Of a DNA stretch of 64,000 nucleotides, positions 11,478-21,656 are shown piece by piece; position 1 is the first letter of the stretch, and each line of letters opens with the position of its first letter. The position numbers and the translations under genes were made by a program. This DNA comes from Siphonodentalium dalli. Its lineage: Eukaryota > Mollusca > Scaphopoda > Gadilida > Siphonodentaliidae. The DNA lies in contig CP136061.1 in NCBI GenBank assembly GCA_032622095.1, positions 198,446,935-198,510,934 on the forward strand, written 5' to 3'. The notes beneath the pieces are model-generated. The model was not told the origin of the DNA. It saw only the letters and a program-made list of their open reading frames with translations, and did not search any database.

Positions 11478-12724
11478 TATCAATAACAACTAGTTGGGAT
11501 TGGAACCTTCAAGACAACAGCAGATCCCATAATAACTGTGCACAATGACTTGGCGACAATGTTCTCCTGTAGTCGCACATTTTCCATGAATTTTAAAGCA
11601 TGATGCATCAAATTGTATACTGGTATCACAACACTTAGTATCAATATCAGTGAGTCAGCCAAAGATAGTTTGATAAGAACATCCAACCAATAGTGTACTC
11701 CCAGTAAATTGTCGTACTAACTTGACGATAACATAGCGAATGATGACAATGTCTCATACCCACACGTTTCAATGCAAATTGATGAACACGGGATGAATTG
11801 GTCCGTTTAATTGTAAAGTTGGAATTGTAGATATGCGATAATCCGTCACTGCGCGGCGTCAGCTCATTGTTTACGGTGTTGTTGTTGACATTGAATCTCT
11901 TGTGAATTACACTGGTGCGTACAGTACATGTACACGTATATCCTCTCTTGTAAATGTACATGCATGTGCTTTGAAACAATCAGATTCAGAACACTGTCAA
12001 CTGGATTGTCAACATTCTAATAGTAATAGCTGTTAATTGAGTCATTGTTGTTATTATTGTCACTATTGGTTGACATCGAAGCTCGTGTTAATTGTACATG
12101 TATCCTCTTGTGTCAGTAAATGTGCCAGTGTTTTGATACTAAGTCACAACACTGTCAAATTCAACATCAGCGCTGAGTCGAATGAGGTCAGACCCCGGAC
12201 CATGCCATGATTGATTTGGCATGAATCTATACTCTCGAATTTAGTGGAATTTGTCAATGATTAAGCCGGTTTTCGCAGAATTGAAACTTGTCCGGTTAGC
12301 AAAGGAACCGAAATCAGACCGTCTTAACAACTGTCCACAATCGAAAAGGTAACAGTTTCCCAAAAAATAATAGTTTGCGATCAAATACGCAACGCCAACG
12401 ATAAATGGCGAATAAATGAGCTGAGTGCTAAAGCGGGAACTTAACCCCGGAATGAGAATAACGTACCGTACTCATGATTTATACGTACGGATCCGCATAA
12501 AAAACAAAGAATGAATGCCGGATTAATAATACATATTAAATATCAGCAGAGTAAGATTCAGTCATACTGTATGGAGTCATTGCCGTATATAATATGGTCG
12601 CCGATAGATATACTATTGAATTTTGACGGCATGACTTTGAATCATGAAAATATTTAATTTAGACAATTTTCATGGGCACATAAAATAACGGTAAAAACCC
12701 GTCAAGCTGATGAATTTGATTTAA
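11478..12724. other. No gene; one diverged tandem duplication
   Basis: About 11870-12010 and 12045-12180 share 'ttgACATYGAAKCTCKTGTKAATT', TGTACA, 'tatCCTCTYTTGT' and 'aCACTGTCAA' in order, a period of about 175-180 bp. Open frames on the minus strand (for example 11647-11979) cross this repeat and are not recognisable. Confidence 0.4.
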
Positions 12725-13082
12725 ACATATTTATTGTCATGTATAAAGGATATATTAATACATTATTATTAGGGACTGGAGGACAAGTTCTGGAAACTTA
12801 GCTGGACCTCCGCTCCCTACAGCAAATATAAATTCAAACATATGTAAACAGAGTAATATTTATAAATAGGTTTGGTATGACGGGCATGACGATGGCGGGG
12901 TTTTTATACATATTAGGGAATATTTGAATGGGGCTTGACTATAGGAGGGTTATTAAATAGAAATTGGATGTTCTCACGCTTCGAGAACAATTATATAGGG
13001 GGGTCGATTGTGTTACGGTAATAGGCGGTGTGTGGGGACATGGCAAGGGGCCGGTCAATCGTATTAGTGGATTAACGTGAGG

Positions 13083-15740
13083 TCATTCGCAACAAGTTGC
13101 AAACCTGCCAGACAATTTGATAAATGTCAGAGCTGCTTCTATAATTAAATTGTTCTCATTATGTGTTAGGGTAATATCTCCTTTGATAAGAACTTCATAT
13201 GATAATACACCAAATGATCTTAACGTTTGTACCAAATCCGTGCGATGATGAATATAAAAGGGGCAATGCATAAAAAAGTGTTCGGCATCTTCAACAGGGT
13301 TTCCACAGGCGCACATGGCGTTATCAGCGATGTGGTTAGTAAGTTTATCATAATTCAGGTCGCTACAATTGTTCCTGATTCGACAATGTATGATATTAAT
13401 CTTACGGTCGCCGAGATGAACGTGTAACGGAATCTTGGTCTTTGGGACAATTGTAGATTTAAAAGTGTCATATGTTTTACCTTTTATTTCGTCTGACAAG
13501 ACATTCCAGACATTAATCGTGCTCGGGAAGAATGTTTTCTTGAAAGCTTCGAGATAACAAAAGTAGTTTTCTAAATCATCTGAATTGCGTAAAAAATACC
13601 GGCTGATATCTCCGACACGAGGTAGAAGCAGTTCGGTTAGGAATAGAGGGGCTTTGTTGTTAACAATTTTATGCATTAGACATAGTTTTTGTGCATCCCT
13701 ACGTTGCTGTAGCGGTTGCCATCCAAGTTCCTTTAACAGTGTCGCGTTTGACGAAGATCTTGTTAGGCCTGAAACCACTCGCGCTGCATCATAGTAAAGT
13801 TTGTCCAATGTTGATTTAATACTGTCAGGGGCAGAATCCCATACACAGTTGCCATATTCTAGTATAGGTAATACATGAGCTTTAAACATGGTATCGAGGG
13901 TTTTTCTTGATAACAAATATTTTAATTTGCGTATTTGTGAGAGCGAAGCGCATGCATTCTTGTAGATGTTGTCGATAACAAGGTTCCATTTGAGATCGGA
14001 CTGGAAAATTACTCCGAGGTGTCGGTGGTCCTCAACTATGTCAATTTTGTTAGAACAAAATATAAGATCTGCTGTGCGCTGGCATGTTGATTGCTGACCT
14101 TGGAATATTATCGCTTTCGTTTTCGATGAGTTAAGGGAAACCAACCAGTTGTTAGTCCATCTATCGAGTGATCTTAGGTCGTTGTTCATGTGAATCACGA
14201 GGTCTTCAAATGATGGTAGTGAATAAAATATACAAGTGTCGTCAGCAAATAAACGAACATTTGATTTCATGTTATCACCTATGTCGTTGATGAATATTGA
14301 AAATAGAAAAGGGCCCAAGACCGACCCTTGTGGAACACCAGAGGATGGCTGTGATGGGGTAGAATATTCCGATCCGACTAGAACGCGTTGAAATCGATTA
14401 CTGATGTAGTCATTGAACCAGGAAAGTAATTTACCGTTTATACCATAATTGCGTAATTTGTGAATTAGTCCTTTATGCCAAACTCGTTCAAATGCTTTAG
14501 ATATGTCACAGAATATACCTATAGATATCCTCGATTCACTCCTATTTTTGCTCAGGTAATGAAATATTTCCAATAATTGGTGAGTAGTGCTGTGTCCTGG
14601 GCGGAAACCAGATTGATTTTTATACAGTAGGCTGTTCTCCATAAAGTAGTCGTACGTTTTCTGAAAAACAATCTTTTCTAGTATTTTACTCACACACGAT
14701 AGAAGTGATATTGGTCGGTAATTGCATGGGTCGGTTTTCTCACCTTTTTTAAAGATTGGAATTACGGTAGCAACTTTCCATTGAGATGGGAAAGTGCATG
14801 TGTCCAGGGAGTGCTTGAAGAGAATATACAGCGGCAACGAGAGTGTTTTGTGACAACATTTTAAAATTGTATTGCTTATACCATCTGGGCCAGTAGCTTT
14901 GTTAGTATTCAATTCCCTGAGAATTTTCTCCACATCATCTTGTGTGATCGAGATCGACTTTATTTCCTTGTCTGTTCGCATGGGAAAATATGGAATAGGC
15001 TGACCGTGGTCGTTAATTTTACTATTATCTATAAAAATCCCATTTAATACATTTGCTTTGTCTGCGTCATTGTAGACAAATTTATCTTCAAGTTGTAGTG
15101 GTGGTATGGTATTTGATTTATGTTTCTCACAGAGAATTTCATTTGTGATTTTCCAAAACGATTTCGAATCATGGGCGTGATTGAGATTTGTTTGAACTTC
15201 TTCTAAATATCGTTTCTTTGCAAATTTTTTCATATTATTAACAGTGTTTCGGAATTTTTTATACTGTGCCCAGTGATTGGGAAGATTTGATTTCATGGAT
15301 CTCTTTCGCCACCTGTCTCGTCGTCTAATTTCCAGTCTCAATGGACTGTCAAACCAAGGTTTATCGTTCGGTCGGACTGTAGCTATGTGGTTTGGCACAC
15401 ATTTCTCCATCGTACTATGAATTATTTTTTCAGCAGTTGCAACTTTACTTTCAATTGAATGAGTATCGCCTCTGTTTAGGATATTATTCCAATCTACTAA
15501 CGAAAAAATACTGTTCATTTCTTCAAAGTTGGCAAGTTTGTAATTCCATATTCTGCGTTTTGTTGTGGGAGACAGATCATAGTCACATGATATTGTAACA
15601 TAAGTAGCTTGGTGGTCAGAAACTCCGGGTTCAACTGTGTCAGCATCGAGAACGTTTATGTACTGTGTAACTATTATGGGATCTAAAAGTGAACTGCGTG
15701 TACGAGAGATGCGTGTCGGTTTGTCAATAACATTTTTCAA
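13083..15740 (-). pseudogene. LINE ORF2, end of endonuclease plus reverse transcriptase and C-terminal domain
   Basis: An 885-codon open frame. It opens with the last part of the APE endonuclease, including the SDH triad at residues 41-43. RT motifs follow in order: KATGPDGIS (281-289), WKVATVIPIFKKG (321-333), NYRPISLLS (340-348), QSGFRPGHSTTHQL (376-389), CDISKAFERVWHKGL (411-425), GVPQGSVLGP (468-477) and the catalytic FADD box (498-501). The motif-A aspartate (412) is kept, but the following AFD is AFE, an unusual change. A Cys/His cluster (CACGN...EHFF..C, about 810-827) near the end matches the zinc-finger-like tail of this LINE group. The real protein starts upstream at 16432; the methionine here only follows a frameshift. 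Confidence 0.9.
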
Positions 15741-15751
15741 GCTGAAAAAGT

Positions 15752-16432
15752 CTATAGTAGCTTGTAGAGTATTACCAATTGCAAAAGATCACTGTTTAGG
15801 TCACCCACAATAATGACAGATTTGTTAATAAATAATGCCGATGCTATACTCGATTCAAGGCCAGTCCAAAATGTCGAGTCTGTGAAATTTTCTGAGCGGT
15901 AAATAATACAGAGTAAAAATGAAGAGCGTTTCTTTTTTACCTCAAACCACATAACATAATCTCCTTTCTCGAGTTGGGGGCAACGGGCGAACACAATATT
16001 TTCTAAAAAATATACACACAGCCCTCCAACCGAACTGTCCCTATCGAGACGTATTGGTCCTACGTATCTGTCAAGTGTTAATGTGGATGAGTTAAATGTA
16101 TGATCCAGATGTGTTTCAGTGAAACACAAAATGTCATAGTTCTCCAATATATGGGTGATGTTTCTAATCTTGTTGCGGATGCTCCTTATGTTATAATGGA
16201 AAATGGATAATTGGTTTGTCGTTGAAGTTACGTCACTTGCGGGACCAGGGTGGGGGTGAACATCGCAACAAAGGGCTATCATCACGGATATGATCATTAA
16301 GAATTTAATATCAACTCGTGGCAATGTGGAACTGGACGGAAAAGAGTTGTCCATCTTGCGTCGTCGGCTTGTATTGGAAACTCCATGATATGTTCCGATT
16401 CTCGCACGGTAATCTTGTAGCGAGATACCCAT
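15752..16432 (-). pseudogene. LINE ORF2 N-terminus: APE-type endonuclease with a 2A-like leader
   Basis: This 226-codon frame is the front of ORF2. Residues 42-56 are hydrophobic and are followed by DVHPHPGP (57-64). The endonuclease fold follows: HYNIRSIRNK (N81), FTETHLD (E106), a GGLCVYF strand, YRSEN and VIIVGDLNSD (D211, N213). These are the metal-binding and catalytic residues of APE-like nucleases that nick target DNA for reverse transcription. Soon after GDLNSD the reading shifts by one base, at about 15776-15790, into the frame of the next entry. With that single indel the pair forms one protein of about 1,100 residues, normal for this family. Confidence 0.88.
16241..16264 (-). other. 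Degenerate 2A-like motif (DVHPHPGP) before the endonuclease
   Basis: The codons read DVHPHPGP directly after a hydrophobic stretch. The 2A consensus is D-V/I-E-x-N-P-G-P, and APE-type LINEs of several marine animals are known to carry such motifs at the ORF2 N-terminus. Here E is H and N is H, and the essential Asn-Pro-Gly-Pro core is changed, so ribosome skipping is doubtful. Confidence 0.6.
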
Positions 16433-17450
16433 TTGATCAATATATGATCAATATATGATGGGGGCAATATATAACAGGTATGTGTGGGACAGTTAAGGGG
16501 CGTGTGTTGAAAAGAGGTGAGCTGTTGGGTTAGAGGGTTAGTTGATTCTAGGATTCACTGAGATAGTTGGGGTGCGTGGACTGTAGAATATGGATAACAG
16601 TGGATGGAATATGTCGGTTAATACTTCACCGACTTAATGGGGTAGTATGGAATGGTGCCAAAATCGTGCACTTGATAGTTTTCTAGCAAAACTGGTCATT
16701 GTGACAGGATTGTTATAAATATGTCTTGGATGCAGAATAAATGTATACAAGTGGAAAATTGGATCAATTGCAGAATACAGTTGCATATACAAGCGGTCAT
16801 ATGTATAGGTAAAGGTACCAATATTGACATGTAGGTAGCAAATACTGCATAATACCATAAGGAAAACACACATAAATCGGCACATATGAACAATGAGACA
16901 AATTTAAGTTATTAGGCTTGAAGTAGGCGTATACATTTTCTTAGGGAAATCATTTGAGGTTGATCGTTGGTACTATACTATACCCATTATATACGTAATA
17001 TATCAACCTCGTCCACTGAATTCTATTTGAGCCTCGGTAAACCTCGGCTCAAACCGAATTCAGCGAAATCGGTTGACCAACTACGTACAAAATAGAAACT
17101 CATGTGAGATCATCTATATATACATGCATAGAAGAATTACAAGTTGATTTGTAGTTATATGCTACAAGGTATATAGTTCAAAATCAATTAAGGTGGGTTA
17201 TTGGTACGTACTATATATGGAATGTGAATGTACGTAGTCTCTAGTAGCTATTCATTTTTTATATTTGCAGTATACTAATTTTGCGTATATATGTAAGCGT
17301 GCAGATACCTTAAAATGTATATGTATACCATAATATGTGCCTTTCGAATAGTGTTTTACAGTAAAATACTAGTTACAGCTAACAGATGTCAACGTGTTTT
17401 CGTGATGATTAAATGGTGGTATAGGTAGATAGGCCATTACGCCATTTAGT
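16433..17450 (-). other. Inter-ORF stretch of the LINE with an inserted palindrome
   Basis: ORF1 and ORF2 of such LINEs are usually close. Here they are separated by about 1 kb without a conserved frame. Part of the excess is the palindromic repeat at about 16985-17115. The remaining 16460-16950 has only short frames (16634-16885 -) that I do not recognise. Confidence 0.5.
16985..17115. mobile_element. Palindromic MITE-like repeat (family with 29691-29853)
   Basis: ATCAACCTCGTCCACTGAAT and TCTATTTGAGCCTCGG are mirrored by CCTCGGCTCAAACCGAATTC and TCGGTTGA. An outer AAAATAGAAACTCATGTGAG follows. The same arrangement, better preserved, occurs at 29691-29853. This copy sits between the two LINE ORFs and therefore probably inserted after the LINE. 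Confidence 0.65.
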
Positions 17451-18026
17451 TCAGGTGCCGTTGTAAGCCCCGTAAAGCGGGAGGCAAACGAAAGTTTGCA
17501 GTTCGAAAAGCTGAGCCCGTGTGGTAATTCTCTTAACTGTTTCATCCCATAGTCTGGCAAATATGACACCATCAGTCGTCCATGTACTTTTGATTTTCTC
17601 AGCTTTGGCCATTGGTCGGCAGCTGGATGCAATACTCGAACGTTTGTTAGTTAGGTGCTCATTCACGAATATTCTCTTCTTCTTGTCCTGAGAGAATAGG
17701 GCTATTCGTTTTTTGAAGAAGCGTTTGCGAGACCTATAACTTGTAAACTTAACAAGAAGCGACCGTTCGCGTCCGCCCGCCGGGTCACCAGAACGATGTG
17801 ATCGATCAACCTGTTCCAGTGTGATTGGTAGATCCATCTCCTCAGCAAGATTGAGGACCAACTGGTCGGTGTCTTCGCCATCTTGTTCCTTGATACCAGG
17901 TCCTGATATTCGAAGAGAGTTTCTCATTTGGTATTGCCTAGTGTCGTCCAGCTCTTCCTGAAGGGCAATGATCTGCTGGGTTTTCATATCGAGTTGCGAC
18001 TCAAGACGTTGAATGTGTTGTTGCAT
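17451..18026 (-). CDS. LINE ORF1, coiled coil plus RNA-binding domain
   Basis: A 191-codon frame from ATG at 18026. The same frame is open about 36 codons further upstream, to a stop near 18135, so the original protein may have been longer. Residues 1-32 are a heptad-like coiled coil (QRLESQLDMKTQQIIALQEE). Next come an RNA-recognition-like core with RNSLRISG, DRSHRSG, LLVKFTSYRSRKRFFKKR and IFVNEHLTNKR, and a closing WTTDGVIFARLWDET segment. This order is typical of L1-like ORF1 RNA-binding proteins that CR1/L2 elements also carry. It lies on the same strand and upstream of ORF2, as expected for one element, though a neighbouring LINE copy cannot be excluded. Confidence 0.75.
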   Translation of the reverse strand: MQQHIQRLESQLDMKTQQIIALQEELDDTRQYQMRNSLRISGPGIKEQDGEDTDQLVLNLAEEMDLPITLEQVDRSHRSGDPAGGRERSLLVKFTSYRSRKRFFKKRIALFSQDKKKRIFVNEHLTNKRSSIASSCRPMAKAEKIKSTWTTDGVIFARLWDETVKRITTRAQLFELQTFVCLPLYGAYNGT

Positions 18027-18146
18027 GTTCCACGTCTTGGCTTTAACGGCGCTATCGACAATTTGATCGATTGTCTGCTGATGAAACGGTATAGGACTGT
18101 CGATTATGACGGCCCGAAACCGTCGAATCGACAGTATTTTCTAACA

Positions 18147-19679
18147 GTGTACTTATTCACATATTAATTGATATTAGGTATGGAATCACGCTGAAATTTC
18201 ACGTTAACCCCTCTTTTAAGGGTTTTCCCGAATTTAAAGAGCGTTCCATAATTATATAATTTACTAAATGTCGCAATTACTCTTACCATGGAATATGCAA
18301 TTAAGATGGTAGCCGTAAGTGGAAAATTATATCAGTTTCAGTTGTTTGGAACTGGTTGAGAATTTGACTTTAATTTGTGATGTTCATGTTAACTGATCAT
18401 TGTAGCAATGATATATGTCATTCATGGGGTTCCATCCCCTTGAAATCCTTAAACATTCGATTTTTACAGAATTCAGTATAAAATTTCATCAAAAATCATA
18501 AATTTTATCCTAGTCACATTTCAACAAGAAATGAGCAGAACTGCACAATGTAAGTGATGCATACCATCACTTGTAAAAAAAGTGGTGGTTGATGTATAAA
18601 ATTGGATAATTGGATATTATGTCGTAAATACATTGAATACTAACATTTACGATGCATCTTGGTTAAGTGTTACGATTACATTACCAAAATATTGGAATTT
18701 TCTCTAAAAACTTATCAGGCTTGGACTATTTGGAACTATCTTTGGTATGTATTGATATAATCCGTCTTAAATGCATCACATGGAGGCGTTTTAGAAACAA
18801 ATACGGTGGCTTGCAAAATGTCAACAAAATTTGATAGAAAAGTTGATATTTTCACATATATCTCGAATATTATTCTCTACTATTCTTTAAAGGTAGCAAA
18901 TTGTGATTCACTCTGTTATTAACATGCTACTTAATCAACTGGCAACTAAATGTTCTATTCTCGCTGTCCCTGTATCTTATGGGGCATGACAATTCCATTT
19001 TAAATGATGCAAAATGTAATTTTGCCGAAACCTTCTTTTCGGATTCTGGCCATGTTTTCAACGGAAATGAGCAGAAATCTGAAAATGAACTGAGATGGGC
19101 ATAATTATATGCCTTCTATGGCTCCACTACATGTGCTCATTTTTGTTCCATTGAGTTAAAATATTAATAAGCAATAGCGTGCCTCACGTACTGTGCACAT
19201 CTCTGTCCATTTCTTCTTGAAATATGACTAATCCTAACGGTGATTCTCGGTGAAATTTCATACCAAGTTCTGTAAAAATCGAATTATTGAGGGATTGGAA
19301 GGGACTGGGATCCCACGAATGGCATATTTCATTGTTTCAATGACCAGTTAAAATGAAAATTACAAAATATTTCCGAACCAGATACATACAGCAGAAGATA
19401 TTGGTGAAAAAACGCCAAATTGTCCTTTTTCAACTGCCATTTTGACAACCATCTTGGACAGAGAGTTCAAATTTAACCATAAACATGTGGCATTATATCT
19501 AGCAGAGTCATACTTACTGTATATATATGTCTAATTTTAAATCGCAATTTTAGTGGTAAGATTAATTGCGACATTTAATAAAATATATAATCACGAAACG
19601 CTCTTTAAATTCGGAAAATTAAAGTGAAATTTCAGAGTGGCTCCATATATAATATCAATAAGTTAGTGAATGTGTACAT
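18147..19679. mobile_element. 1.5-kb foldback element with arms of about 450-500 bp
   Basis: The two arms are imperfect reverse complements from the outer TGTAC/TTCAC and ATTGATATTA blocks inward. Paired landmarks are CTGAAATTTCAC, GAATTTAAAGAGCGTT, AATGTCGCAATTA, 'tAACTGRTCATTG' and CGATTTTTACAGAA, down to CAAGAAATG. The central loop spans about 18590-19165. No protein frame is present. The ends share the AAGAGCGTT motif with repeat family R4. Confidence 0.75.
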
Positions 19680-19769
19680 ATGGGCAAACTTTCATGCATT
19701 ATTCACAATTTGAACAATTACCTTGAAAACTGAACCTAATCTACTCCACTAAAAGAACCCGGGTATTCG

Positions 19770-20170
19770 GTCAGTGCCTGGGCGGACACAGAGAGCAGAT
19801 CACACTCTATGTTGATGGCTAACCGTAGTGATGCACTTGCAAAATTTAACCGGTGAAGATTGACTCGCCATCTCGTTCATGTGCGCGTTCATTAACCCCT
19901 TACATTGCGGTATAGGTTAGAAAGATATCGGGCTAGCGCGGGCGGCCCCATGGTCCCATGGACAGTATAACATGATGCATTATGGTAGTATATGATGCAT
20001 AGGCTGTGAAAAATTACTTGCCGTGCCACCATCACCGGTTTTATTAACCCCTTTAATGTCGATATTGGCTAAAAGAACCGTAACTGCCAATACTGACTCG
20101 CTAGCTCGTTCACGGCCGGGTTCTAATATTAACCCATTAAATGACGATGTGGATCAGTAGAGCACGGAAT
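19770..20170 (+). repeat. R1 repeat, copy 3
   Basis: GCGCGGGCGGCCCCATGG, ACAGTATAACATGATGC with ATTATGGTA, CCGGTTTTATTAACCCC, TTCACGGCCGGGTT and AAATGACGATGTGGATCAG appear in the order seen at 8541 and 9919. No coding content. Confidence 0.6.
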
Positions 20171-20815
20171 TATTTTTTTCGTATCGTATTATTCCAAACT
20201 ATAATGTAGGTAGATCACTTTCCATTGGAAATGCGTCGGAATTTATACATGTATACCTATAGTGGAAAGTGTTTCGATCTCTAGCATAAAGATGTTATAC
20301 CCATAGTAATGGGGTGTTATACCTATGGTAGACACAAAATATATCCAATAAGACTAGTGTAATTAATGAACTAGGCTATTGGCGATCTAGCTAATAATTT
20401 TCGCCATATATGATAGAACGTCGGTGGGGTACTTTGGATTACTTCTTGCAACAACTGCATGCAAGCGGCTATTCGCTAAATTATCAAAGACCTGAGTGCC
20501 ACAACTCATGAAGGTTGACGCGAGTTCCGAGTCATGACGCTGATCTTAATGAGCATAGTTAGGCTCGGTTTAATATGTTTGTTGACATTCCGAAAGTTTA
20601 GTATTTACTCTAACCAAACATGTAGGTCTCATAAATTCCCTCTCGAGACGACACCTATGTCCATATATGCCTGGTCTATATATTCAGAGGTAAAATATGA
20701 CACTATTATCGCTGTTTAATGAAGCCCTCGATGTGTCAATATCGTAAATTGGTCAACAATCTGAAACATATTTTATCACGGGGATCGTGCCCATATAAAA
20801 ATATACCCTGATAAA
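20171..20815. other. No supported feature
   Basis: AT-rich sequence. 'ttataCCTATRGT' phrases recur three to four times between 20240 and 20340, with no clear unit. Confidence 0.4.
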
Positions 20816-21320
20816 TCCACCCAGGTTTTTTGGGCCAAAACCCTGGTGTCAATCTATCTACCAAGATATCCACCAACCATCAAGACCCCCTGAAACCCGG
20901 GTTATAATAGGATTAACCCAGGTGAAACTAGACAAAAACCCTGGTGTGGATAAACCTGGGTGTAATTACCCAGGTGTACCATGTGTTTCCTACCCTGGTG
21001 TTCCCTACCCAGGTGTGTCTTGATGTTTCCAACCCAGGTGTACCTTGGTGTTTTCTTACCCCGATGTACCTTGGTGTTTTCCCAGTGTTTCCACCCAGGT
21101 ATACCCCGGTTGTTATAAGCAGGTACCACTCGATTATTTCACCCTGGTGTACCCCAGAATTTTCACCCAGATGTATCCCAGGTGCACCACCCTGGTGTTG
21201 GAGCACCAGGGTTTATCAGGGTGGTTGCACTAGGGTTACACCTGGGTAAAAATACTGGGGTACACCAGGGTAAAAATATCGAGTTGAGTCTGTTTAAGAA
21301 CACCCGGGATATACCCTGGC
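20816..21320. repeat. Degenerate CCTGGGTGTA / TACCCAGGTGTA repeat cluster (R5, copy 1)
   Basis: Short words such as CCCAGGTGTACC, ACCCTGGTGT, TACACCAGGGTA and CTGGGTGTAA recur at spacings of roughly 15-40 bp, in both orientations, with the switch near 21190-21215 (CACCACCCTGGTG then GGAGCACCAGGG). Overlapping open frames on both strands here are by-products of the repeat. A second cluster lies at 37712-38100. Confidence 0.65.
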
Positions 21321-21324
21321 TGTT

Positions 21325-21622
21325 CACATGGGTAAATATAAGAAAATTGAACGTCGTCTGTTTACACACGCCGCACCAAGTGTCTGGAACTCCATACCTC
21401 TCGACATTCGTCGTTCGCATCTATCGACATCTTCAAGCAACGACTTAAGACGCACCTGTTCAATATTTACCCACACACAACTAGCCATAGATAGCAACAT
21501 TGCATCATTCTCGGTATCCATTGGTAGTAAATATTATAATGTCTGTACATGTATATAACCTGCATATAGAGTCCCAAGCGCTTCGAGCTACACCAGGGAT
21601 GAAGCGCTATACAAATGCTATA

Positions 21623-21654
<32 letters not shown>

Positions 21655-21656
21655 GA
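21325..21656 (+). mobile_element. LINE 3' end with (TTA)n tail
   Basis: It contains the last part of an RT C-terminal domain followed by a short 3' UTR with CACCAGGGATGAAGCGCTAT and ending in about 32 bp of (TTA)n at 21623-21654. A simple-repeat tail directly after a GCGCTAT(A)CAAATG-like 3' UTR is typical of CR1/L2-type LINEs. The element is strongly 5'-truncated. Confidence 0.75.
21328..21558 (+). pseudogene. Reverse-transcriptase C-terminal fragment
   Basis: The frame reads RRLFTHAAPSVWNSIPLDIR, the 'F...AP.lWNsLP.dIR' signature near the end of CR1/L2-type RT proteins. After about residue 30 the expected FKxRLKTHLF segment is found in the next frame (about 21427-21480), so there is a frameshift. 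It is a dead fragment of an element different from the 13-18 kb copy. Confidence 0.7.

Larger units (their letters stand above)
12725..18146 (-). mobile_element. Non-LTR retrotransposon (CR1/L2/Jockey-like LINE), nearly complete
   Basis: Transcribed right to left: ORF1 (17451-18026), a long inter-ORF stretch, then ORF2 with APE endonuclease (15752-16432) and reverse transcriptase (13083-15740), then a 3' UTR of about 350 bp. The 3' side ends near an AATAATAATG and ACAATAAATATG tract at 12720-12775. The upstream side abuts the foldback element beginning at 18147. There are no LTRs. ORF2 has one frameshift, and the roughly 1-kb ORF1-ORF2 gap is longer than usual and holds a MITE-like insertion, so this copy is probably inactive. 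Confidence 0.85.

Noticed and set aside
17369-17632. 87-codon minus-strand frame overlapping the end of LINE ORF1
   Set aside because: It is an out-of-frame shadow of ORF1; the RNA-binding signature is only in the 17451-18026 frame.
20902-21250. Overlapping open frames on both strands near 21 kb
   Set aside because: They arise from the CCTGGGTGTA repeat cluster, which lacks stops on either strand.
21623-21654. (TTA)n as an independent microsatellite
   Set aside because: It directly follows a LINE 3' UTR and is better explained as that element's tail.
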